64,000 nt of DNA, taken from positions 372,001 to 436,000 of the forward strand of contig NZ_JAERQZ010000001.1 in NCBI RefSeq assembly GCF_016735515.1, read 5' to 3'. Each line of letters begins with the position of its first letter. The stretch's first letter is position 1. Below are positions 27,701 through 36,870 of this stretch, piece by piece. The notes under the pieces are model-generated. The model made no database searches. It was not told the origin of the DNA and worked only from the letters and a program-made list of their open reading frames with translations. This DNA comes from Piscinibacter sp. HJYY11 (GTDB lineage Bacteria > Pseudomonadota > Gammaproteobacteria > Burkholderiales > Burkholderiaceae_C). The translations under genes were made by a program, and so were the position numbers.

Positions 27701-30184
27701 ATGGCAAGCAACCACGTGTCGCAGGTGCCCCAAGCCTCGAGCCTGGATGAGCACACGCGCCTGGCCCGGGCGCTGCGCGACAGCGAGGAACGGTTTCGAA
27801 GCCTGGTGCAGCTGTCGTTCGACGTCTACTGGGAGACGGACACGCAGCATCGCTTCACCCGCCAGGAGTTCGGCCCCAACGTGCAGGATGGTCCGGAGCC
27901 GGGCGCCAACATCGGCAAGACGCGCTGGGAGTTGCCGTATCTCGGGCCCGACGAGGACGCCTGGCGCAAGCACCGCGCCACGCTGGCCGCGATGCTGCCG
28001 TTCCGCGATTTCGAGATCGACCGCCCCACGGCTTCCGGCGGCATCCGTCACATGTCGGTGTCCGGATTCCCGGTGTTCGATGAAGACGGCCGCTTCACCG
28101 GCTACCGCGGCGTGGCGCGCGACATCACGCCGCTCAAGCGCGCCGAGGCGGAGCGCACCGCGCAGCTCTCCTTGCTGCAGGCCATGGATCGCATCAGCCG
28201 GGCGATGCAGGGCACGCACGACGTCGAACGCCTGCTGCGCGACGTGCTGGACGCGGCGATCGACCTGCTGGCGTGCGATCGTGCGTGGCTGCTGCATCCC
28301 TCGGATGCCGGCTTCACGCACTGGCGAGTCGCCATGGAACGCGTGCGTGCGCCGCTCGCCCCCGTGCTGGCGCCGGGTGCCGACCTGGCGGGCGACGAGC
28401 AGCTGGCGGCGGCTTTCGAAGCCTCGCGTGCTTCGGGCCACCCCGTCCAAGTGCTGCCGGGGACACTGGCGAGCCGCCACGGCATTCGCGCGCACCTGGC
28501 CATGGCGCTCCCGGCGACGGAGGCGCAGCCCAGCCTGCTCTGTCTGCACCGTTGCGCCCAGGCGCGCCCGTGGACCGACGAAGAACAGCGGCTCCTTCGC
28601 GAGATCGCCAGGCGCCTGGCCGAAGGCCTCGGCAGCCTGCTGCTGATCGAGAGCCTGCGCGACAGCGAGCGCCGCCTCGAAGCGGCGCAGCGGATCGCGC
28701 ACGTCGGGTGGTGGGAGCGCGACTACCGCACGTCGCACGTGGTGCTGTCGCACGAGGCCAGCCGCATCTTCGGCGTGGAGCCCGTCGACATGCCGCATTG
28801 GCACGGGCGCTGGCTGGGGCTGATCCATCCGGACGATCGCTTGCGGGCCGCCGAGGCGGTCGAGGCGGCCTTGCAGGGCGGGCCGCGCTATGACGTGGAA
28901 TACCGGGTGGTGCGCCCCGACGGCGAGGAGCGCATGGTGCACAGCCAGGGCGACGTGATCTGGAACGAGGCCGGCCAACCGATCCGGCAGTTCGGCGTGA
29001 TGCAGGACATCACCGACCTGCGGCGTGCCCAGGAAAGCCTGCGGGCCAGCGAGGCACGTTTCCGCACCTTCGCGGACCACGCGGCGGATGCGTTCTTCCT
29101 CATGGACCTCGAACTGAAGGTGATCGACGTCAACCGCCAGGCCTGCGAAGGCCTGGGCTACACCCGCGACGAGCTGATCGGCATGAGGCCGCACGACTTC
29201 GACGTTGGGCTGGAGGCCCAGTCGATCGCGGAAATCGCCGAGCGCGCGGCCGCCGGCGAGACCGTCACCTTCGAGACCCGGCACCGGCGCCGGGACGGGT
29301 CCGTGTTTCCGGTCGAGATCCGCAGCGGGACCTTCGTCCAAGCGGGTCGGCTGCACTTCCTGGCCCTGGCGCGCGACATCACCGAGCGCAAGCGGGTGGA
29401 AGAGATGCTGAGGCTGCAGGACCATGCGCTGCAGACCTCGCGCATGGAGCTTGCGCACGTGTCGCGGCTGACCACGCTCGGTGAACTGAGCACGTCGATC
29501 GCGCACGAGGTCAGCCAGCCGCTGGGCGCCATGATCGCCAGCGCTGGCGCGTGTGTCCGCTGGCTGGCCGCCCAGCCGCCCAACCTGGCCGAGGCCCGCG
29601 CGACGCTGGCGAACATCGCGACCGACGGCGCCCGCGCCCGCGATGTCGTGGGGCGCATTCGTGCGCTGACCAAGCGCCAGATGGTCCGCATGCAGCGCCT
29701 GGACCTCAACCGCGAGCTGCGCGAGGTGCTCGCGCTGACCGAACACGAGTCGCGTGCCCACCGCATCGTGCGGCAGGCCGATCTCGATCCGGCCTTGCCG
29801 GCCGTGCTGGGCGACCGCATCCAGGTGCAGCAGGTGCTCCTCAACCTGGTGGTGAATGCGGCCGAGGCGATGAGCGCCGTGCAGGACCGCCCCCGCATGC
29901 TGACGCTCGTCTCGCGGCGCGACGGTGCCGACGCGATCCGGCTCGAGGTGCGCGACACCGGCAGCGGGATCGACCCGAAGCGCCTGGAGCAGGTGTTCGA
30001 GTCGTTCTTCACGACGAAGGAGGACGGCATCGGCATCGGCCTGTCGATCAGCCGCTCCATCGTCGAGGCCCATGGTGGAAGGCTGTGGGCCGGCGCGAAT
30101 GAACCCCATGGCGCCGTCTTCAGCCTCACGCTCCCGGTCGCCCCGGCGGCCGAGGGCCATGACCCTGCCGGGGGGCGGCCATGA
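27701..30184 (+). CDS. Soluble PAS-GAF-PAS-PAS sensor histidine kinase (FixL-like)
   Basis: 827 residues, no membrane segment. Order: PAS 1 (about 25-150, ending GVARDITPLKRAE), a GAF domain (about 160-310), PAS 2 (about 325-440, ending GVMQDITDLRRAQ), PAS 3 (about 450-565, ending ALARDITERKRVE), then HisKA with SIAHEVSQPLGAMI (His near 603) and HATPase with NAAEAM, DTGSGI and FFTTKEDGIGIGL. The kinase core is of the FixL/TtrS type. None of the PAS domains shows an obvious haem-binding FixL signature, so the signal is open. Its stop overlaps the start of the FixJ-like regulator by four bases (ATGA). Confidence 0.9.
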   Translation: MASNHVSQVPQASSLDEHTRLARALRDSEERFRSLVQLSFDVYWETDTQHRFTRQEFGPNVQDGPEPGANIGKTRWELPYLGPDEDAWRKHRATLAAMLPFRDFEIDRPTASGGIRHMSVSGFPVFDEDGRFTGYRGVARDITPLKRAEAERTAQLSLLQAMDRISRAMQGTHDVERLLRDVLDAAIDLLACDRAWLLHPSDAGFTHWRVAMERVRAPLAPVLAPGADLAGDEQLAAAFEASRASGHPVQVLPGTLASRHGIRAHLAMALPATEAQPSLLCLHRCAQARPWTDEEQRLLREIARRLAEGLGSLLLIESLRDSERRLEAAQRIAHVGWWERDYRTSHVVLSHEASRIFGVEPVDMPHWHGRWLGLIHPDDRLRAAEAVEAALQGGPRYDVEYRVVRPDGEERMVHSQGDVIWNEAGQPIRQFGVMQDITDLRRAQESLRASEARFRTFADHAADAFFLMDLELKVIDVNRQACEGLGYTRDELIGMRPHDFDVGLEAQSIAEIAERAAAGETVTFETRHRRRDGSVFPVEIRSGTFVQAGRLHFLALARDITERKRVEEMLRLQDHALQTSRMELAHVSRLTTLGELSTSIAHEVSQPLGAMIASAGACVRWLAAQPPNLAEARATLANIATDGARARDVVGRIRALTKRQMVRMQRLDLNRELREVLALTEHESRAHRIVRQADLDPALPAVLGDRIQVQQVLLNLVVNAAEAMSAVQDRPRMLTLVSRRDGADAIRLEVRDTGSGIDPKRLEQVFESFFTTKEDGIGIGLSISRSIVEAHGGRLWAGANEPHGAVFSLTLPVAPAAEGHDPAGGRP

Positions 30185-30804
30185 CGGACGAGCGCGCGGC
30201 CGTCTTCGTCGTCGACGACGACGAGTCGATGCGGCGCGCACTGGACAGCCTGTTCCGGTCGGTCGGGCTCGATGTCCATCTGTACGCGTCGGCGCAGGCG
30301 TTCATGCGTGCCACGCGGGCGGACGTGCCCGGCTGCCTGGTGCTCGACGTGCGGCTGCCGGGGATGAGCGGGCTCACCTTCCAGCAGGAACTGGTCAAGG
30401 CCGGCATCGCCTTGCCGGTCATCTTCATCACCGGGCATGGCGATGTCCCGATGACCGTGCGCGCGATGAAGGCGGGGGCGGCCGACTTCCTCACCAAGCC
30501 GTTCGAGGAGCAGGCCTTGCTCGACGCCGTCGACGCCGCCATCGAACGCGACCGCGCCCGGCGGCGCGACGCCATACGCCTGGCCCAGCTGAGTCAGCTG
30601 TACCGCACGCTCAGCGAGCGCGAGCGTGAAGTCATGAAGCTCGTCGTGGCCGGCTTGGCCAACAAGCAGATTGCGGCCGAGCTGGGCCTGAGCCTCGTCA
30701 CGGTCAAGGTCCACCGGGGTCAGGTCATGCGCAAGATGCTCGCCAAATCGGTTCCGGAGCTGGTGCGCATGGCCGATGGTCTGGGCCTGTCTCCGCTGCC
30801 ATGA
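30181..30804 (+). CDS. FixJ/TtrR-type response regulator
   Basis: 207 residues. The receiver begins AVFVVDDDESMRRAL, phospho-acceptor Asp 56 is in LVLDVRLPGMSG and the switch Lys in LTKPFEEQ. The C-terminal LuxR-type helix-turn-helix is LSEREREVMKLVVAGLANKQI followed by GLSLVTVKVHRGQVM. It is translationally coupled to the preceding kinase, which is its partner. An inverted repeat CCATACC-AA-GGTATAGG seven bases after its stop may be its binding site and could control the next two genes. Confidence 0.92.
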   Translation: MTDERAAVFVVDDDESMRRALDSLFRSVGLDVHLYASAQAFMRATRADVPGCLVLDVRLPGMSGLTFQQELVKAGIALPVIFITGHGDVPMTVRAMKAGAADFLTKPFEEQALLDAVDAAIERDRARRRDAIRLAQLSQLYRTLSEREREVMKLVVAGLANKQIAAELGLSLVTVKVHRGQVMRKMLAKSVPELVRMADGLGLSPLP

Positions 30805-30811
30805 CGGCAGG

Positions 30812-30828
30812 CCATACCAAGGTATAGG
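30812..30828. promoter_or_regulatory. Inverted repeat, candidate operator of the FixJ-like regulator
   Basis: CCATACCAAGGTATAGG is a near-perfect inverted repeat (YATACC-AA-GGTATRG). It lies 74 bases before the single-domain receiver gene. A matching half-site CTATACC is at 31281-31287. NarL/FixJ-type regulators commonly bind such short inverted repeats; the link to this regulator is inferred from position. Confidence 0.5.
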
Positions 30829-30901
30829 CGACCGAGCCTTGAGTCCAATGGGCCGGCGCCACGTCGCGCGTTAGGCTGGATTCTCATCCTCAGGAGGCGC
30901 C

Positions 30902-31297
30902 ATGGCCGACCGGCCGATCGTCGCCATCGTGGACGACGACAAGTCGATCCGCCATGCGATCAGCGATCTGTTGAAGGCGGCGGGCTTCCAGGCCCTCGCG
31001 TTCCAGGACGCTGAGAGCTTCCTCGCGTCGCCGGACCGCGCCCTCGTCGACTGCCTGGTGGCCGACATGCGCATGCCTGGCATGTCGGGGCTCAAGCTGC
31101 ACGAAGCGCTGGCCGCCGCCGGCCAGGCGATCCCGACGATCATCATGACGGCCCACCCCGAGGAGACGACGCAGGTGCGCGTCAGCGCCGCGGGGATCCA
31201 GGGCTATCTCGTCAAGCCGTTCGTCCCCGACGAGTTGCTCGATTGCCTGGCCGCGCTCCTCGGCAAGCCCGGGTCGGGGCCTATACCTAAGTCTTAG
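30902..31297 (+). CDS. Single-domain response regulator (receiver only)
   Basis: 131 residues, a complete receiver with no output domain. DDDKSIRHAISDLL gives the acidic pocket, Asp 55 in LVADMRMPGMSG the phospho-acceptor, and YLVKPFVPDEL the conserved Lys. CAGGAGGCGCC precedes ATG 30902. It resembles the FixJ-like receiver more than the receiver of the hybrid kinase that follows, which suggests it accepts phosphate from the same kinase and acts as a shuttle or sink. Flanked on both sides by the ATACC motif. Confidence 0.9.
   Translation: MADRPIVAIVDDDKSIRHAISDLLKAAGFQALAFQDAESFLASPDRALVDCLVADMRMPGMSGLKLHEALAAAGQAIPTIIMTAHPEETTQVRVSAAGIQGYLVKPFVPDELLDCLAALLGKPGSGPIPKS
31281..31297. promoter_or_regulatory. 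ATACC half-site upstream of the hybrid kinase
   Basis: CTATACCTAAGTCTTAG contains one full CTATACC arm shared with the repeat at 30812-30828; the other arm is weak (CTTAG). It overlaps the stop codon of the receiver gene and lies about 130 bases before the hybrid kinase start. Taken as a possible second binding site. Confidence 0.35.
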
Positions 31298-31421
31298 AAA
31301 CCCATCCCGGGCGCCAATCGAGGCGACGCTGCGGACACGGATCCTGTACCTCGGCGCAATGGTCGAGCGGCACGCCAGGGCCTACGCTTTGTTCGTGTCC
31401 AGCAGTCCCGTGGAGCGTGCG

Positions 31422-32702
31422 ATGACCCTCTGTGCGATGCCCCTGTCCCGGCCCGACGCCAGCTGCTGCTGCACCAGCGCCGCCGAGGTCACCTGCATGT
31501 CCGAGCGCCGGAAGACGCCGCCGCCCGAGCCGCGCCCCGCGCGCCGCTTGGCCGAGCCCGACAGCTTCCCCGGCAGCGAGTTCCCGTCCACCCTGAGCCA
31601 TGAGTTGCGAACGCCCCTGAACGCCATCCTCGGCTACGCCCAGCTGCTCGGCATGGACGAAGGATTGAACGAGCAGCAGCGCAGGGGCATCGAGACGATT
31701 CGCACCACCGGTGAGCATCTCCTGTCCCTGATCAACGACGTGCTCGACCTCTCGAAGCTCGGGGCCGACGGGCACGAGCTGGTGCTGGCGCCGGTGCAGA
31801 TCGCGCCCTTCCTGGCCTCTGCGGCAGACGTGCTGCGCGCGAAGGCGGGCGAGAAGAACCTGGTCCTCGGCCTCGACGTGGACCCGAAGCTCCCGGTCGT
31901 GGTGCTGGCCGATGAACTCCGCCTGCGCCAGGTGCTGCTCAACCTGCTGGGCAACGCCCTGAGGTTCACGGACCACGGCAGCGTGACCCTGTGCGCCCGC
32001 GACGAAGGACGGGAGGGCCGGCATGCCCTGGTGCGGATCGAGGTCCGCGACACGGGTGTCGGCATCCAGCCGGAGGACCTTCCGCTCATCTTCCAGCCCT
32101 TCAAGCAGGTTGGGGATGCGCAGCGGCGGGAAGGCGGCACGGGGCTCGGCCTGACCGTGGCACGGGCCCTGGTCACCGCGATGGGGGGACACATCGACGT
32201 GACCAGCGAGCCGGGGCGCGGCACGCAGTTCTCGTTCCAATTGCGCTTGCAGCTCGCCGACACCGGCGAACGCGAGGCCTGGACGCCGAGCCTTCCTGCA
32301 CACCCGGAGGGGCGGCGCCCGCGCGTGCTGGTGATCGACGACGTGGCCCACAACCGCGACATGCTCGTCGACTTTCTGATCGCCGCCGGGTACGACATCG
32401 AAAGCGCGGACGACGGGCAACAGGGCATGGACAAGGTGCGCATTTTCCATCCCGAGCTCATCGTGATGGACAGCGTCATGCCCGGGATCTCAGGCCTCCA
32501 GGTAACCCGGATGCTGCGCGCGAGTTCGACTTACTCGACCCTGCCCATCATCGTCGTCTCGGCGGACGCGACGGAGCAGCACCTCCAGGACTGTCTGCAG
32601 GCGGGCGCCAGCGTGTGCCTGACCAAGCCGGTACGTCTGGACCGGCTTGCCGCCGCCATCCAGCAACTGCTGCATCAGCCTGCGCGCCTTGATCGTCTAT
32701 GA
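31422..32702 (+). CDS. Soluble hybrid histidine kinase with C-terminal receiver
   Basis: 426 residues from ATG 31422, preferred because GGAG lies six bases upstream; ATG 31359 and ATG 31497 are also possible. There is little N-terminal sensor: HisKA begins almost at once (STLSHELRTPLNAILGYAQLL). HATPase has NALRFTDHG, DTGVGIQPEDL and GGTGLGLTVARALV. The receiver begins RVLVIDDVAHNRDMLV with the acceptor Asp in IVMDSVMPGISG. A Cys cluster (CCCTS) occurs near the N-terminus. It probably takes its input from another sensor. Its 3' end overlaps the convergent RND gene by 28 bases. Confidence 0.87.
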   Translation: MTLCAMPLSRPDASCCCTSAAEVTCMSERRKTPPPEPRPARRLAEPDSFPGSEFPSTLSHELRTPLNAILGYAQLLGMDEGLNEQQRRGIETIRTTGEHLLSLINDVLDLSKLGADGHELVLAPVQIAPFLASAADVLRAKAGEKNLVLGLDVDPKLPVVVLADELRLRQVLLNLLGNALRFTDHGSVTLCARDEGREGRHALVRIEVRDTGVGIQPEDLPLIFQPFKQVGDAQRREGGTGLGLTVARALVTAMGGHIDVTSEPGRGTQFSFQLRLQLADTGEREAWTPSLPAHPEGRRPRVLVIDDVAHNRDMLVDFLIAAGYDIESADDGQQGMDKVRIFHPELIVMDSVMPGISGLQVTRMLRASSTYSTLPIIVVSADATEQHLQDCLQAGASVCLTKPVRLDRLAAAIQQLLHQPARLDRL

Positions 32703-35700
32703 CGCCCCCATCCGGTCGTTTGCCAGGCATCGACGCCACTGACGACGACCGGAATCACCAGCAAACTCAGGACCGTCGAAGAGATCAGCCCGCCGATCAC
32801 CACGATGGCCATGGGCGCCCTGAAACTCGGGTCGCTGCCCCAGCCCAGCGCGATCGGCAGCATCCCGGCGCCCATCGCGAGGGTGGTCATGACGATCGGC
32901 CGCGCGCGCTTGCGGCAGGCGTCGATGACCGCGTCCGTGCGGCCGAGGCCGTGCTGCTCGCGCGCGATGACCGCGTAGTCCACCAGCAGGATCGAGTTCT
33001 TCGTCGCGATGCCCATCAGCATGACGAGGCCGATCAGGGCCGGCATCGACAGCGTCGAGCCCGTCACGTACAGCGCGAGGAACGCCCCCGGCACCGACAG
33101 CACCAGCGCCACGAGCACGGACAGCGGTCGCAGGAAGTCCTTCAGCAGCAGCACCAGCACGGCGTAGATGCAGAGCACACCCATCAGCATCGCCACGCCG
33201 AAGCCCTGGGCCAGCTCGTCCATGTCTTCGGCCTCGCCACTGGCGCTGTGCGTCACGCCGGGGGGCAACTGGCGCAGGCTGGGCAGCGCGAGCACCGCGT
33301 CTTCGATGTCGCCGAGCGGCCTGCCGTTGAGTTCGACCGTGAGGTTGACGTTGCGGACGCGGTCCTGGCGGGTGATCTCGCTGGGGCCGCTGCCGATCTC
33401 GAGCGTTGCCACGTTGCCCAGCGGGACGGCGCCGCGCGTGCCCTGCACGGGCAGTTGCGCGAGCGTGTCGATGTCGCGGCGCGCCGCGCCCGCGAGCTTC
33501 ACCACCACCGGCACCTGGCGTTCGCCGAGGTTGAGCTTGGCCAGGCCCTGGTCGTGGTCACCGGCCGTGGCCACGCGCAGCGTCTCGGCGATGTCTGAGG
33601 AGGTCACGCCGAGATCGGCTGCGCGGGCGAAATCGGGCCGCACGACCAGGTCCTGCTGCACCAGGCCGGCACTCGACGTGACCGCGCCGATGCCAGGGAT
33701 CGTGCGCAGTTCCCGCTCCACCTGCGCAGCGGCCTGGAAGAGCACGCGACTGTCCTCGCCCGCGAGCACCAGCACGTAGGCCTCGCTGGAGCCCTCGCCG
33801 CCGACGCTGATGCGCGCGCCCGGCAAGCCCGCCAACGCCGCACGGAACTGCTGTTCGATCTGCTGCCGGCTCAAGCCGGCGCGGTCGCCAGCGGGCGACA
33901 GGGTCACGGTGAGCACGGCCTGGCGCACGTTGCTGGCCGCCTGGCCCTCATCGTCACCGGGGTCCGAGCTGCTCGGGCGGGCACCGACCGTGGTGTACAC
34001 GCTCCGGGTGTGCGCATGGCCACGCAGGATCTCGCTTGCGTGCCCGGCAAGCGCCACGGTCTCGCCGAGCGTGCTGCCGGGCGGCAAGGTCAGGGAGACC
34101 TGCGTCTGCGGGTTGTCGTCCGCCGGGATGAACTCATCGGGCAGCGTGGTGGCGAGCATGAGGCCCAGGCCGAAGAACACGGCGGCCAGGCCGATCGTGA
34201 GCGCCCGGTGGTGCAGGCACCAGCGGGCCCAGCCCAGGTAGGTGCCGACCCAGCGCGGCTCGTGCGCCGCAGGCCGCGTGGGGGCCTTCAGCAGGTAGGC
34301 GGCCATCATCGGCGTGAGCATGCGCGCGACCACCAGCGAGAAGAACACCGCGATCGCCGCCGTCCAGCCGAACTGCACGAAGACCTTGCCGACGGCACCG
34401 CTCATGAAGGCGGTCGGCAGGAAGACGGCGATCAAGGTGAAGGTGGTGGCGATGACGGCGAGGCCGATCTCGTCGGCCGCGTCCATGGCGGCCTGGTACG
34501 GGCTCTTGCCCATGCGCAGGTGACGCGCGATGTTCTCGATCTCGACGATGGCATCGTCCACCAGCACGCCGACCACGAGCGACAGCGAGAGCAGCGTCAC
34601 CGTGTTGAGGGTGAAGCCCATCAGGTGCATGACCGCGAACGTGGGGATCGCCGACAAGGGCAGGGCCACCGCCGCCACGAGCGTCGAGCGCCAGTCACGC
34701 AGGAAGAAGAACACCACCAGCACCGCCAGCAGCGCGCCCTCGAGCAGCAGGGCCAGCGAGCCCTCGTAGTTGTCCTGCACCGGCTGCACGTGGTCGATGG
34801 CTTCGACCACGTCGATCCAGGGGTGCGTGAGCTTGAGTGCCCCGACGGCCGCGCGCACGCCGTCGGCCACCTCCAGTTCACCCGCGCCGCGTGCGCGCGT
34901 GACGACGAATCCCACGACCGGCCGGCCGTCGAGCCGCGCCGCGGAGCGTGGCTCGGCGACACCGTCGACCACGGTCGCGACCTGGTCGAGCCGGATCGGC
35001 CGGCCATCGCTGAGCACCAGCTCGAGCGCCGCCAGTTCCTCGGCCGACTGCACCGTGGCCACGGCGCGGACCTGCTGTTCGGCGCCGCCCAGGTCGGCCC
35101 GGCCGCCCGCGGCCTCCTGCTGCACCTTGCGCAACTGCCGGGATATGTCGGCCGCCGATGCCTTCAGCGCCAGCAGCCGCGCCGGGTCGAGCTCGACACG
35201 CACCTCGCGCGTGACGCCGCCCACGCGGCTCACGGCGCCGACGCCGGGCACGGCCAGCAGGGTCTTGCCGAGCTGGTGGTCGACGAACCAGGACAGCGCC
35301 TCCTCGTCCAGCCGATCCGACGCCACGGTGTAGGTGAGCACCGGTGCGTCGGCGAACACCGCCTTCTGGATGACGGGGTCGCGCAGGTCGTCCGGCAGGT
35401 CGGCGCGCACGCGCGCGACCGCGTCGCGCACCTCGTCCACCGCCTCCTGCGGCGGCTTCTCGAGCTGGAAACTGACGGTGATGTGGGCGGTGCTGTCGCC
35501 GAGCGTGGTGCTGATGTGCTTGACACCCTGCACCGTGGCGAGCGCGTTCTCGATCTTGCGCGCCACCTCGGTTTCGAGCTGCGAGGGCGAGGCGCCGGGC
35601 AGCGACGCGGTGATCGTCACCGCGGGCAGCGTCATGTCGGGGAACGCCTGCACCTTCAGGCCAGCGAAGCCGATGAGGCCCGCGATCGTGAGCAGCACGA

Positions 35701-35758
35701 AGAGCAGGATGCCCGGGGTCGGGTTGCGGATCGACCAGGAAGAGACGTTGAAGCTCAT
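32675..35758 (-). CDS. RND-family efflux pump inner-membrane permease (HAE1-like)
   Basis: 1027 residues, the usual length. Twelve membrane segments in two halves, each with a large periplasmic loop. The N-terminus is SIRNPTPGILLFVLLTIAGL. The proton-relay region has LSLVVGVLVDDAIVEIENI with adjacent Asp residues, and the second half has LMGIATKNSILLVDYA. It exports drugs or other hydrophobic molecules using the proton gradient. Third gene of a three-gene tripartite pump operon; its ATG overlaps the stop of the adaptor gene by four bases. Confidence 0.94.
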   Translation of the reverse strand: MSFNVSSWSIRNPTPGILLFVLLTIAGLIGFAGLKVQAFPDMTLPAVTITASLPGASPSQLETEVARKIENALATVQGVKHISTTLGDSTAHITVSFQLEKPPQEAVDEVRDAVARVRADLPDDLRDPVIQKAVFADAPVLTYTVASDRLDEEALSWFVDHQLGKTLLAVPGVGAVSRVGGVTREVRVELDPARLLALKASAADISRQLRKVQQEAAGGRADLGGAEQQVRAVATVQSAEELAALELVLSDGRPIRLDQVATVVDGVAEPRSAARLDGRPVVGFVVTRARGAGELEVADGVRAAVGALKLTHPWIDVVEAIDHVQPVQDNYEGSLALLLEGALLAVLVVFFFLRDWRSTLVAAVALPLSAIPTFAVMHLMGFTLNTVTLLSLSLVVGVLVDDAIVEIENIARHLRMGKSPYQAAMDAADEIGLAVIATTFTLIAVFLPTAFMSGAVGKVFVQFGWTAAIAVFFSLVVARMLTPMMAAYLLKAPTRPAAHEPRWVGTYLGWARWCLHHRALTIGLAAVFFGLGLMLATTLPDEFIPADDNPQTQVSLTLPPGSTLGETVALAGHASEILRGHAHTRSVYTTVGARPSSSDPGDDEGQAASNVRQAVLTVTLSPAGDRAGLSRQQIEQQFRAALAGLPGARISVGGEGSSEAYVLVLAGEDSRVLFQAAAQVERELRTIPGIGAVTSSAGLVQQDLVVRPDFARAADLGVTSSDIAETLRVATAGDHDQGLAKLNLGERQVPVVVKLAGAARRDIDTLAQLPVQGTRGAVPLGNVATLEIGSGPSEITRQDRVRNVNLTVELNGRPLGDIEDAVLALPSLRQLPPGVTHSASGEAEDMDELAQGFGVAMLMGVLCIYAVLVLLLKDFLRPLSVLVALVLSVPGAFLALYVTGSTLSMPALIGLVMLMGIATKNSILLVDYAVIAREQHGLGRTDAVIDACRKRARPIVMTTLAMGAGMLPIALGWGSDPSFRAPMAIVVIGGLISSTVLSLLVIPVVVSGVDAWQTTGWGRHRRSRRAG

Positions 35759-36870
35759 GGGCGTGCCTTCTTCGTCACCTGCACCAGGTCGCCGTCTGCC
35801 AGGAACGCCACGCCGGCCGCCACGACCTGGCTGCCGGCGTCGACGCCCGCGAGGATCTCGATCCGGTCGCCGGCGCGGCGGCCGACGGTGACCTTGGCCT
35901 GCATCACCCGCGAGTCCGGCCCCACCTTCAGCACGTAGTGAAAGCCCTCGCGCAAGAGCACCGCCGCCTGCGGCAAGGTCAGCGCCGGGCTGCCGGTGCC
36001 GACCTCGATGTCGCCGCGCGCGAACATGCCGGCGCGGGCCGGGCTGCCCGCGGGCAGGTCGACGTAGACGAGGCCGTTGCGGGTTTGCGTGTCCACGGCC
36101 GGCGACACCATGCGCAGCGTGCCCCGGATCGGCTCACCGCCCACCGGGACCACCGTCGCCGGCTGGCCGGGTTGCAGCCGCGCCAGCTGCGGCGCGGCCA
36201 CTTCGGCGCGCCATTCGAGCCGGCCGCGTCGTATCAGCCTGAAGAGCTCCTGCCCCGTGGGCAGCACCGCACCCACCGTGGCGCTGCGTGCAGAGATGAC
36301 GCCATCGTCGGGCGCCAGCACCTGGGTCTGCGCGAGGCGCAGGCGTTGCGTCTCGGCCAGCGCCTGCGCCGCCGCCAGTCGTGCCTGCGCCATGCGCTCG
36401 GCCGTCAGGTATTGCTGGACCTGTTGCGCAGAGAGGGCGCCACTGGGCTGCAGGTCGCGTGCTCGCTGCCCGTTGGCGACGGCCTCGGCCAGGGCGGCCT
36501 CGGCCTCGGCCAGTGCGGCGCGACTGTGCGCGAGCTCAGCGGCCACGGGCGCCGCGTCGAAGACGGCCAGCACCTGACCGCGGCGCACGCTGTCGCCCAC
36601 GTTGACGCGGACCTCGCGCAACATCAGCCCGTTGGCCTGCGTTCCGATGCTGGCCTCCTGCCAGGCCGCGATGTTGCCGTTGGCCGCGATACGGAGGGGC
36701 CACTGCGCCGGCAGGGGTTGAACGACGGTCACCGCCAGGGCGGGTTGGGCGGCGGGCTGCGGGCCGCCGGGCTCGGCACTGGCCACCTGCACGGCGGCCG
36801 CCGCGACCGCCAAGGCGATCACGAGCCAGGGGAGGGCGAAGCGCAGGAACTTGCGGGCAGAAGTCTTCAT
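35755..36870 (-). CDS. RND efflux periplasmic adaptor (membrane fusion protein)
   Basis: 371 residues from ATG 36870 (MKTSARKFLRFALPWLVIAL), which gives a normal adaptor length. An N-terminal anchor or signal, the lipoyl/barrel halves (NGNIAAWQEASIGTQANGLML; VNVGDSVRRGQVLAVFDAA), a coiled-coil hairpin rich in Ala and Gln (about 110-180), and the C-terminal strand domain (VGRRAGDRIEILAGVDAGSQVV). It joins the RND permease to the outer-membrane channel. ATGA overlaps couple it to both neighbours. Confidence 0.92.
   Translation of the reverse strand: MKTSARKFLRFALPWLVIALAVAAAAVQVASAEPGGPQPAAQPALAVTVVQPLPAQWPLRIAANGNIAAWQEASIGTQANGLMLREVRVNVGDSVRRGQVLAVFDAAPVAAELAHSRAALAEAEAALAEAVANGQRARDLQPSGALSAQQVQQYLTAERMAQARLAAAQALAETQRLRLAQTQVLAPDDGVISARSATVGAVLPTGQELFRLIRRGRLEWRAEVAAPQLARLQPGQPATVVPVGGEPIRGTLRMVSPAVDTQTRNGLVYVDLPAGSPARAGMFARGDIEVGTGSPALTLPQAAVLLREGFHYVLKVGPDSRVMQAKVTVGRRAGDRIEILAGVDAGSQVVAAGVAFLADGDLVQVTKKARP

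Noticed and set aside
27431..30241. Open frame of 936 codons antisense to the FixL-like kinase
   Set aside because: Arg-rich start, no motif and full overlap with a well-supported kinase.
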